Assembly (NCBI GenBank): GCA_021521415.1
Contig: JAIQDT010000107.1
Span: 1,116,001-1,180,000, forward strand
Length of the DNA: 64,000 nt
Source: Bidens hawaiensis
Taxonomy: Eukaryota; Streptophyta; Magnoliopsida; Asterales; Asteraceae
Reading direction: 5' to 3'
The position numbers and the translations under genes are program-made. The notes beneath the pieces are model-generated. The model was not told the DNA's origin. It did not search any database and saw only the letters and a list, made by a program, of their open reading frames with translations. The first letter of the stretch is position 1; every line of letters starts with the position of its first letter. Positions 32,930 to 43,272 of this stretch are shown here, piece after piece.

Positions 32930-35562
32930 TGTCACACCCTCAAAATCCACTAACGGAGTTTTACCGTCAGAGGGTGTGAACTAACAGGATCGGAATCATT
33001 AGTTATAATCAAACCATAAAACAATGTTTCAAACCATGAAAACGTTTACGAGTAATTAAATGCGGAAGCGTAAAACCATAGAAAACAATGTTACGTCACG
33101 CAGGATGACTTAAAACCCAATGATAACAGTTTAAAAATAAGTTTGCATAATTAAAATGTTTCAAGCAATGCATGTTCCTAAACCGCGCGCCCGCCTCGGC
33201 TACCTGAGAATAACATACTAAAAGTGTCAACACAAGGTTGGTGAGTTCCGAGTTATATAAAAATAAATGTTTAGCGTTTGCGTTCAGCGTTTTGCGTTAC
33301 AGCGTTTTGCGTTACAGCGTTTTGCGTTACCAGATAGTGTTATGTCAATTATATATCTATAGGTAGCTAGCCTATAAAACAAGTATCACTAAGTGTTCGA
33401 CACCGAAGCTGATTGTTTATCATTTGCCTTGCCACCAGGTCATCCAGACCATGGTATGTGTTTAGCCAAGATTACACCCGCTCGACCTCCAGTCGAGTTT
33501 AGCGTTGGGTGGGGTTTGTCAAACCCAGTAGTACTACTCAACAGTGACTCGCTATTATCCAAATATTAACCGGTTCGATGTTATGAAGGACTTTAGTTAA
33601 CGCGTTTGCCACTTAGTCTTTACAAGTGATATATAATCTATATTAACAAAATCTTAAATGCGTTTCGGAGTATGTTATCTCCCCCAAGAGAAAAGCGTTT
33701 AAAACAGTTTAAAAGGGGAAAGTGAAACTCACTGTTTGCGAGGATATTCCCAAATTAAATCACCAAGGTGTGCGTCACAGAAAAACTCTCTCTAGCGTTC
33801 TAAAACAACAAAGAGATTTTTCTAAGTGTCGGAATATTATCGAGTCTCTAGACCCGGCACATAATACCTATGCACATAACATGTTTCGTGTTTCGTTTGT
33901 GAGTTGTGTGTGACTTTAACAAATGTATTTGTTATACGTTACATGTGTAAGCAATTATTTACGTGTCATGTATTCATAAAGTACATCACTAGCAATTACT
34001 CCCCACGAGGGCAATTTGGTCAAATCATTACAATCAATTAACAATTATTCCCTGCAAGGGCATTTTGGTCAAAACACGACAATTAACTTGCAATCATTCC
34101 CCTCAAGGGCAATTTGGTCAAAACACGATAATAAGTTAGCAAGTATCATGTTTCATGCATTTTCACAAAACTCAGCAGCTAGTTTCACCGAGACAGAAAT
34201 TCTACTTGAAAGATTGTACTATCTCACCGATCATAGCATCTCAATTAATTTACCAAAAATCATCACCGAAGCATATATGTCTTAGGTTTCCAGAACATAT
34301 TTTATTATATTTTTATTCCACATATTTTCTCACAATCATCAAATCATTACAGCAAACTCATAACAGTCAAATTCATGCGTAACATAATGTTATTTACAAT
34401 TCCCGTTAAAAGAAAAGTCCAATAAATGCAAGACCACTTGGGTTAGGTTCCTAACTCAATGAGTCAACTTTCAGAAGTGGAACCAACCCAATTGGTCTCG
34501 TAGTTCATGAGATATAACATTTACAAAACAACCTAACAGCAGGTCTAACAGCTCAGCTTTGCACAACGTTTTTGTAAACTCATAAAAGTTAACTTCTACT
34601 TGTCCAAAAATTACAAGTTTATATTCTTTAGAAACTAGACTCAACCTAGTTTACAGTAGTATCAATAATCTCAACCAATTTTCACATTTACACTTTGTTA
34701 CAGTCACTTAAACATCAATAACACATTCTGTCAAGAAACTGTTTGCATCCAAACTCAACATATTAACTATCTATGAACTATCATGCATTCATATAACACT
34801 CTAGACTCCATAAACACCATCCATGCACATCAATTACACATTACATACATGATTAGGGTTTTTGTTTGAACTCAAATCAAAAACACAACAATTAACGTGT
34901 AACAATATCAATACTAGTTATCATATCATTATCAAATCAACAATCATATTAACTTCCTAAACACACATAATCGGCCAATCTAGGGTTTTCAATTAACCCA
35001 CCAAACATCAAAATCAAGTATAAAGGATGCATAGGATAATCGATTATACCTTCCTAGCACCTAATTCTTCAATCAAACACTTGAATTCTTGGTTGTATAT
35101 GTGTGTGTAAGTCGACGGCAGCCAAGGAGCAAGGGGGTGGGGTTTCCGATCGGGGTCTTGGGGAGAAAGAAAATAATAGTTAGGGTTTAGTTATTATTAA
35201 TATTTATAGAATACTATGTTACACTTTGGCCCCTCCACTTCTAAGTATTACTTATCTAGCTTAACTAACTTGTTTACATCTTGAGTTAACGTTTATAACC
35301 ATGTTATCACATAACACATAAGTCTAACACATAATTATCACATAATTACTGTTTTGACGTTTTTCGTTTATTCATCAATCGTTTGCGTCAACTCGTTTGC
35401 GTTTCGATGCAATTCCCGAAAGACTACACATGTAGTAAGTGTTAAGCGTCATTTAAACCCTAGTTTAAATGTAATGAAGTGTGCGTTATAGATTCAGTGA
35501 TCTTAAGTTTGAATTGACGGAGTTGAGTTAACGGAGTTAACCTGAAATTGACGATTGTCACA
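32930..35562 (-). mobile_element. Solo LTR D2 (gypsy), target duplication TATAT
   Basis: Plus strand TGTCACACCCTC...GATTGTCACA, flanked by perfect TATAT duplications (32925-32929, 35563-35567). Orientation is minus, judged from its relative D1, whose retained internal sequence lies on the right. Compared with D1 it has an expansion around 34000-34130, where a GGGCAATTTGGTCAAAACACG-type phrase recurs three times. It sits in solo LTR B1. No coding region. Confidence 0.9.
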
Positions 35563-35745
35563 TATATTTAATGTTTTAAATTTGAAAGACAACAATGTTT
35601 TAAGACATGTTACGAATTATTATTTTAATGTTATGAAAGTTTTATATTTCACGTAAATTTTTAATTAACTCTGATATTTAGAACTGTGTTTATTAGTAAA
35701 TCCAAAATCCAATGTAGGGCAACGGTAACGCGGCCTTACAAATCG

Positions 35746-36238
35746 GCCATTTGTTAATTGTGGTGGAAATCAACTAGCAGGATGGTTTCATCAAAATCTG
35801 CTTTTTGAGGTCAATCACGAGTTTAAGTTTTTCATGCCACAAGTGCCAACCAGAAAGTATATTGGCGAGATAGATCCAAAGACAGGTAGGAGAAAGCTCA
35901 TGTTAAAGGTCAAGCCGCCACGCACGATGAAGCGAGTGCCTGTGAAGACATTTCTGCAAAGTCTTTACAAGACATTCAACAGGTGGTATGACAACAGTAC
36001 GGGCGAAGCAGTCATTATTATGGGAACATGTTTGAAGACTGAACTTGTACGAGTCATCGATCCAATGTGGCTCATTAACTTATCAGAGACAGACAATAGC
36101 GTGCTTCTCAAGAACGAGATTCTTTTTGCCGATATTAAAGATTATGACTGTACTATGCAATTCCAACATTTTGTTCGTGTTTGTCACGCGTTTGAAGTTC
36201 ATAGTTGTGATGATTGGAAGACGAAGCGATTCAACTAA
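35746..36238 (+). pseudogene. Env-like ORF (E1), 3' portion
   Basis: Continues the E1 ORF in the same frame as 19495-19796 once the solo LTR and one AATCG copy are discounted. It is open to TAA 36236-36238 with no internal stops. The region includes GGNQLAGWFHQNL, YIGEIDPKTGRRKLMLKVKPP and IMGTCLKTELVRVIDPMWLI motifs. The product is about 165 residues here, ending HSCDDWKTKRFN. This end is better preserved than the middle of the ORF. Function unknown. Confidence 0.65.
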
Positions 36239-36781
36239 GTTAAAGACAAAGAGCACTAGACGAGGGGGGGTTTGTTAATGCACCGTTTTAGTCGTCTCGG
36301 GTCTTTGTATTTAATGTAATTTATTATTATTAATGTAAATGGCATTTTGGTAATTTACCTAGTCCCATTCATTATGTTTATCAACTCATTCGTTAAGGAT
36401 GTTTAACGTATGATGATATACGTTATTGTTCTTGTCCATTAGTTAAGGATGTTTAACTAATGGACATAATCATTATTGTTTTGTATCCATTCGCTATACT
36501 CCTTATATTATGTACAGAATGAAGACGAATGTGACCATTCGTTACGGGCTACGTAACGAATGGCCTTCATCTTCTATATATAGGCTATTAAGCCTTCATA
36601 ATTTAACAAGTGTTCTAATTATCAATTTGTGAAATTTTACTCTTCCGAATTCTCTACTCACACTAAACCCTTCATTCAATCTAATCTATCAATCACTTAC
36701 ACATATCGATAACTAGATCCTAGATATCGATATGAATTGAATAAGTATTAAGCTCAATCAAGCTCTCTCATCTTCTCTACA
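36239..36781 (+). repeat. Polypurine tract and 3' LTR of element E1
   Basis: Just after the env-like stop, ACGAGGGGGGG (36260-36270) is followed by TGTTAATGCACCG at 36273; a plausible LTR runs to ..CTCTACA at 36781 (509 bp). The right end is inferred from TG..CA only, since no second LTR is in the window. It contains ATTCGTTA motifs, a 12-bp palindrome and a TATA box. Immediately right, copia pol from a second element starts with no primer site, so this junction is a deletion. Confidence 0.65.
36535..36583 (+). promoter_or_regulatory. Perfect palindrome next to the TATA box of the E1 LTR
   Basis: CCATTCGTTACG (36535-36546) and CGTAACGAATGG (36552-36563) are perfect inverted copies separated by GGCTA. 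A TATATATA follows at 36575-36582, 12 bases downstream. The placement suggests a binding site for a dimeric activator. Confidence 0.7.
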
Positions 36782-38636
36782 GACTCCACTGACAGGGAGT
36801 GTATTATTTTGAAATCGGGATACAATATATCGGAAGAATGGATTTCGATGAAAGCACCTCGAGAGAATGATTTGTATGTTCTCAACATTAGTGTAACCAG
36901 CACGATAACCAAAATTGTTCAATGTTTTGTCTCGAGAGCGTCAGATAAGGAATCTATATTATGGCACAGGAGAATGGGTCACATTAATGTAAGAAACATC
37001 AACTACTTAGTTCATAATCAACTTGTTGATTAGGTGAATGTGAAAGGATTTGATTTGAGTGACAAGTGCTATAGTTGTAAAAAGGGAAAACGAAAAAAGA
37101 AAACTCATCTGTCAAAAGTGTTAAATTCGGTCAACTTGCACTTCGAGAGAGTCTATATGGATATGTTTAGACCCGTGAATGTCAAAAGTATCACTTGCGA
37201 ACTTTATGATTTTGTTTAAAAAGTTGGAGTATTTGTACAATTTGCTGATTCGAATAATCCAAAGTGACAATGGATCCGAGTTCAAGAATTACAAGATGTT
37301 GGAGTACTGCAACGAACATGGTTTCCTTCATGAATTTAGTGCACCCTACACTCCACAAAAAATGGGGTCGCTGAATGAAAGAATACAACTCTTATCAAGA
37401 CTATTAGAGCCATGTTAGCCGATTCAAAGCTACCTGTTAGTTTTTGGACCGAAGTTGTGTCTTCTTCATGTTATACTCTAATCCATGTTCTCACAATTAA
37501 GAAATTTGGGGAAACCTGTTTTGAACTCTTAACCAAAGAAAGTCGGACCTGAAATGGCTAGAATCATTTGGGTCACAATGTACGGTTCTGGATCCTGATG
37601 GTAAGTTTGGTGCAAAATTGGTAGTGGGTTTCTTCGTAGGTTATGAAAGTCCGTTAGGGAGAGTATTTCTTCCAAGCTTCAACGAAATCGTGCAAGTATA
37701 ATATGTAGATTGACAAAGATACAATGTTCCAACTCAAAACAGTGAGATGCATGGTTACAAACTTTGGAAGAGCTTCAACTTACCTGAAGACGATTTATCA
37801 GATGAAGCTGCTCCGTTATTGTTTCAACAATAGTTAAATGATGATTATTCTCAAGAATCTGCATCAACTGATATTCCCCCGATTTTCAATGAAGTAACTC
37901 ACGGTGAAGAAAATGTTCCGGATCCTGTTGCTACTCCATCTACTCCTTCGTTTGATGAAGATGTGATTCAACGCTAGCTACTCTGAGTTCTAATGAAGTA
38001 AATGGAGAAGGGAATGATACTAATATTCAAGACGATTTGAGTGTGTCGATCGAAATCATTCCTCAAACTTTGTCATATCATCCTGAAGAAAACATAATTG
38101 GAGATCTAAACACGGGGTTTCGTCCAAGAAGTCAAATTGACCAAAGCCTCCAATGTTTCTATACACAAGTGTCTCCATTGCAAAATCGGTGTTCTTTCAT
38201 ATGTTTTATTTCTCAAATAGAACCGAAGACATACAAAGAGGCGTTAACTAAGGAGAGTTGGGTTAATGCTAATATGCTATGCTAGAAGAACTTCAAATTT
38301 TTGAGAAGTTAGGGGTATGGAAGCTTGTAGACTTACCCGAAAACAAGAAGCGTATTAATACAAAATGGGTGTTCAAGTGCAAGCATGATGAAAATGGAAT
38401 TATCGTAAGGAACAAGGCTCGGTTAGTAGTTCTCGGATTCAATCATTGAGACGGAATCGACTACAACGAAGTATATGTGCCACTAGCAAGACTTGAAGCG
38501 ATTCTAATTTTTCTAGCATTTGTTTCGTTGAAAGGTTTTAAAGTATATCAACTGGATTTCAAATCGGCTTTTCTTAGCGGGAAACTTGGTGAAGAAGTCT
38601 ATATTGGACAACCAATGGGGTTTGTCGATCAGATCC
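36782..38636 (+). pseudogene. Copia pol (second copy): pre-integrase, integrase, start of RT
   Basis: Starts abruptly within the gag-pre-integrase region (ECIILKSGYNISEEW.., LWHRRMGHINVRNINYL), then integrase (CYSCKKGKRKKK; SDNGSEFKN; FSAPYTPQK), with stops at 37031 and 37217, a CGA-to-TGA type stop near 37375 and further shifts to about 38000. RT (RVT_2 type) follows from about 38280: NTKWVFKCKHDENG, then a stop, then VYQLDFKSAFLSGKLGEEVYIGQP up to the solo LTR J. Order and motifs are typical of Ty1/copia; a NIIGDLNTGFRPRSQ-like linker is typical of the Sirevirus style. It is heavily decayed and has no gag or primer site. Confidence 0.85.
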
Positions 38637-40392
38637 TGTCACACCCCCATATTAGGCCTGGGTGTATGACCAACAGTTGGTACCACATTTGTAAATATAT
38701 CAGAGTTAACGTATTAAAAGCGAAAGTCTTTAAAACATGTGGATTTAAAATATAATATTTACTTTCACAAAAGACGGGATCAAAAGTTCCCATTTAAGAT
38801 TACTTGTTTTATTTACAAAACCACCATTGTTATACTATCAACTTTTAACAAAAGATCCGAGCCATCGGATATCTTGAGCACTTCGTCTTCCCAAGCTCTA
38901 ATCTTGATTACCTGCAAAATGTTTAGAAAATACGTCAGCAACGAATGCTGGTGAACATTGACGCTAAAATATTTTCTTTTACTTTATTACCCCTCGAGAC
39001 TACGTAGGTTTCGGCCCATCATGGCTTAAGAATAACAAAGTTATAAAACAACACAATTTATAAACTCGAGTCTCTACACTAAATACCCCAGCAAACACCG
39101 CAGCGTTCGACTTAGTTAAATACCTATACGTATACATAAGGTCATGCTTCCCGCAGGACAGCGTAATTATGACCAGGTGTGGTGTGCCGACCACATATGT
39201 AAGGATCCATACAAACATACACGATAGCCTGAGGGCTAGTGCTTATACCTTAGTTAAAAAGTATTCTTTTTCTCTTTTTAAACCTTTAGTTTAAAAATTA
39301 TCTTTCTTTCTTTTATAAGATAACCTATAGATAATCTTATTTCATTTAAATCCTACGTTTCTTCTTCTTTAAGAAACGTATACTTTTCTTTTTCTTTATT
39401 ATTTAAGAATAATCATTATTACGTAAATAATATTCTATAACAAAGAATTATATATAATTGCACATATATATTTATATAATCATTTATATCTCTTTCTTTC
39501 CTTTCTTTTCTTTTCTTTGTTATATGTTCTTTTATTTTATCGAGGTATCGAGTATAACCTCGACTTAGGGTTTTAAGCCTTTTATAATATTTTATTATTA
39601 TTTTATTCGCCATTATGCCTACCAAGGTTGGCTTATGAAAAACCTACACAATCGAGCAGCACTTCAACGCCGATTCACCTTCTTTATCTTCTTGATTTGA
39701 ACTCTCCTTCTCGACACTTTCTCCTTTGCATGAATAACGATGTACACCAATATTCCTCTACTTGGCACGTTTAACGAGGTGAGTTGTCGGGATGTCGGTA
39801 TGGTAACACCTTTTTGATTGGAACGTCGACGGTATATGGCAATAATATCGAGGAATCGGGAATGGTGATCGAGTAGTATGGACATGCTTTTCGAGGTGGA
39901 TCGAGGGTACGATTGTCGGGTTTTAGAGATATGCTAGAGAGAGAGAGATGTGTGAAATTTGTGGTGTGAAATGAGAGAACCCAGAGCTTGCTATTTATAG
40001 GCAATTTCAGGAGCCCATCGCGATACGCGATGGCCCCTTTGGCTAGCCCATCGCATATCGTGATGTAGGCTTGGCCAGTCACCATTTAGGCCAGCTACGC
40101 GGCGCCAAGTGGCAGGCGTTGTGCTGGGTGTTAACACTTGGCGACATGTGGCGGACGTGCTGCCACGTGGTGGACGTTATGCCACGTGTGGACACGTGGC
40201 ATGCCAAGTTCTTCGTGTGTCGAACAACCCATCGCGATACGCGATGGGTTTCCCTTCTGATCCATCGCGTATCGCGATGGATCAGGAAAACCAGAATTTT
40301 GAATTTAAACCCTAAGGTGTAGATTTTGACAGTTTTGGTCCTTTGAGTTTGGAAACTTGGTAATTTTAATCCGATATTTTCACGGTGTTACC
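38637..40392 (-). mobile_element. Solo LTR J (gypsy-type), target duplication GATCC
   Basis: Plus strand TGTCACACCCCC...GTGTTACC, flanked by perfect GATCC copies (38632-38636, 40393-40397), interrupting copia RT. The last base should be A (minus-strand TGTAACACC); here it is C, so the terminal TG is mutated to GG. Minus orientation is inferred from a TATA box CTATAAATAG on the minus strand (40000-39991). Upstream of that box lie GC-rich palindromes and several CACGTG/ACGTGG motifs. No gene. Confidence 0.85.
40015..40285 (-). promoter_or_regulatory. GC-rich palindromes and G-box cluster upstream of the J TATA box
   Basis: Perfect hairpins: CCATCGCG/CGCGATGG (40015-40033, ATA loop), AACCCATCGCG/CGCGATGGGTT (40226-40250, ATA loop) and CTGATCCATCGCG/CGCGATGGATCAG (40257-40285, TAT loop), plus an imperfect one near 40048-40064. 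Between them, 40135-40205 has repeated CACGTG-type boxes. In minus orientation all lie upstream of the TATA box, the nearest by about 15 bases. Confidence 0.75.
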
Positions 40393-40397
40393 GATCC

Positions 40398-41224
40398 GCA
40401 AGGACAGTGTGTACTTACTCGAGAAAGTACTATATGTTTTACATCAAACCCCGACAGCTTGGTACGAAACTTTATCTCAACATCTGTTGGATAATCACTT
40501 TATTCTAGGAACGATTGATTGTACACTGTTTACCAAGGTGGCGGGTGGGCATTTATTGATAGTTCAATTTTATATGGATGACATCAATTTTGGGTCTACC
40601 AATGACAATCCGTGCAAATAATTTCAGGAGGTTATGAAGTTAAAATTCGAGATGAGTGTGGGGGAGATGAAGTTTTTTTCTAGGTCTTTAGGTGGAGTAG
40701 TTACCCGACGGTATCTTTATTCACCAAACGAAATACGTCAACGACATCCTAGCAAAATTCGACATGGCTGATTCAACAGCAATTAGCACTCCCCTACCAT
40801 AGCTGGAATTGGTCCTGATCCCACTAGGGAGAAGGTTGATCAAACGCTTTACCGTTCCGTTATAGGCTCTGTAATGTACTTGGTCACTTGGCCATGTAAG
40901 AAGCAAACAAACGCCTTTCTGTCGACTTGCGAAGCTGCGTATGTAGTTACCTCCAGTTGTTGTTCTTAGGTTCTTTGGATTCAATAGCATATGCGCGACT
41001 ACGGTTTGCATTTTCTGATCACTCCTATTTTTGTAGATAACTCTTCAACTATTTTCATAACGAAAAACCCGGTATATCATTCTAAAACTAAACACATAAA
41101 AATAGAGTATCACTTCATTCGTGATGGCCACGAGAAAAAGTTGATAACCGTAGATAAAATTCACACCGACGAGCAAAAAGCAGATGTTTTTACTAAAACT
41201 TTTCATAAAAACATATTTTTATAA
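40398..41224 (+). pseudogene. Copia pol (second copy): end of RT and RNase H
   Basis: Resumes RT after the GATCC repeat: VYLLEKVLYVLHQTPTAWYE, then the catalytic region FYMDDINFGST (YVDD-type box altered to YMDD). Stops and shifts occur between 40618 and 40990. RNase H is recognisable from about 40995: FVDNSSTIFITKNPVYHSKTKHIKIEYHFIRD, ending near HTDEQKADVFTKTF with a stop at 41222-41224. It completes the Ty1/copia domain order begun at 36782. Confidence 0.85.
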
Positions 41225-43272
41225 TTACTAAAGCTTAACGATATTTAGAAATTGGGAGTTCAAAAAGAGAATGATCTCGAGGTTATGGATTCCGATATTG
41301 TGTAACAATTCATCTGAGTCAAGTTTCTTTTTGTAAATATGTTTTTCAAATTGGTTTTTAATTTAGGGAAAGTTATTTCTAGAAAATTCAAAAACATCAC
41401 ATATTTGAAAAGGCCAAAAACATTAAAAAATGATAAAATGTCAAAAACATGTGAAAAATTTGCTCCTCAAAATGAGTTTTTGAAGAAAAAAGAGAAGAAG
41501 ATAGTACATTGATCATCTAGTCCTCAATCTAGTAAGAAATAGGCTTAAAAGACTGTGTGCTTAAATGTATTTGTGCATTGGTAGGCTTTAAAACAAACAA
41601 GTAAGGAATTGTAAGTAATATAATCTTAACTAGCCAAGTTGAAAGGGGGGTTAGTTCTTTAACAAAAATCTTGGTAATTAAGGCAGACAAGTAATAGCCT
41701 GTCATACTCAAGCCTTATGTTTTAGCATGATCACCAAAATTAATCTTTGAAAAACTTTAAGCTTCTAGTTAATGATTGGATCATCAGCGGTATATGGTTT
41801 TATGGCCTTAAATCTTATATTGATGGGATGCTTCAATTTTCTGGACACCATTGAGTCTTTATGCGGATTATCATTTGGGTATTCACAACTGTGAATATTA
41901 AATTGCTTTATAAGCGAACCCAAGGCATTAAACTTGATCACTTTTGTACTTTGTACAAATTCATTACTGAATTTATCAACCACGTTGTTAGATATACATT
42001 ATTCCTCACTTCCTCGATTCTTAATACCAGTAAGAAACGGGCCCTAGAGGATAAAATGTGTGCAAGCCATACAGATGAAATCATGCATACTCATTCATGG
42101 TAAAGGAAATTTGGGGTATTTCTTGATAATGAAGGTATATCTTTTGTGAAGGTTGTTGCTAGTAAAAGCAAATACAATTTAACATGTTTTGATCTGTTGG
42201 TTCTAAAGTTTAAGTCAAGTTGGAGTGACATGGTAAAAATCATAATAAGACTGAATCAAAATTAGAGACTAATCATTGACTGATTTTGTGTGCTTAATTA
42301 ATCTTAATCATATCACTAAAATTTTTGATAATTTTGTTGTTAAAGCTTAAATGGACAACAATACCAATGACAGACTTAACACCAGTCATAATAATGCTGA
42401 AATATAAAACTGTGATAGAAGGACGATTTGGTTAATCCGATTCCCTACTCAAACTCGCAAAAATATGTATTGGTTTAAGTTTGTATATAGTTTTGGAATT
42501 TATGTTGCTTTATTTGTCATTTTCTATAAATCAAAAATATTTTACATTTCTGGATTATTTTTTACTCTAGATGAACGGGTTACTATCTACTAGGATGAAA
42601 TTTTGAGAAAGATAAACGGAGTTGATGTTTTGAATACTTTTACAAAGGGCTAAATTTTAATTGGCTAATCAAGGTCATTAATTTGGACTCGATTTGATCA
42701 ATAATTGTTCAAAATGTGAGTTAAGTCATAACTGTTCAATCAAGGTCGTTAATTTGGACTTGATCGAACTCGAAAGTGTGAATTGTATATGTTAGATATG
42801 TACATTTAACATATTCGGCCTATATGTTTTATACATATACAACGTATTTGTTTTACAACATATATGGCGTATAAGAATTATACATATACGGCGTATATGT
42901 TAACATGTGACATATACGAGGATAAGTGTGGGGTATATATAGTCATCTTATAAGTTGTGTTCATTCATATCCATGTATTTCATATCCGTGCACTTTTTCT
43001 CTCTTGAACTTTGATTTGTCTCTGGATAAACATATACGTGGTTAATTCAGTGATTCGCACATTGTATTGATTTTAAAAAGTATTATTCATTAACCATTTT
43101 GATGATATTTTCAGGGTTTGATGAAGTGTTCATATCCAGATCTAATACTGTTGACAAAACTGATGATTGATTCTTAATCATCTTATCTGAGATCATTGTG
43201 CGGATTGTATTTACAAGTTTCAGTATCTGATTTGTGCTTAAATTGGGTATTGTTCATATCTACATCTGAACA
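41225..43272 (+). other. Non-coding region between copia pol and the second env-like ORF
   Basis: About 2 kb, AT-rich, with no credible gene. Around 42425-42600 it matches the region upstream of the E1 ORF (16250-16420). Phrases with ATATACG/GTATATG recur between about 42790 and 42920, and a GGGGTATATATAG at about 42930 could be a promoter. This stretch is the pol-to-env-like spacer of the second copia copy. Confidence 0.5.

Larger units (their letters stand above)
19797..35740 (+). mobile_element. Solo LTR B1, split by two later insertions
   Basis: Starts TGTAATATCCCG and ends ..CGGCCTTACA, with perfect 5-bp target duplications AATCG (19792-19796 and 35741-35745). Its own sequence is 19797-20476, 31509-32929 and 35568-35740, about 2.27 kb; the rest is element C and solo LTR D2. 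Its full-length relative B2 (43273-45699) has the same order throughout. A TATA-like TATAAATA lies at about 19958-19965. The ATTCGTTA/TAACGAAT array is at 31560-31870 and a tandem array at 32467-32665. Confidence 0.88.

Noticed and set aside
36273..41224. E1 LTR plus following copia pol as one intact element
   Set aside because: No primer site, no gag, and pol starts inside the pre-integrase region; the junction at 36781 is a deletion between two copies.
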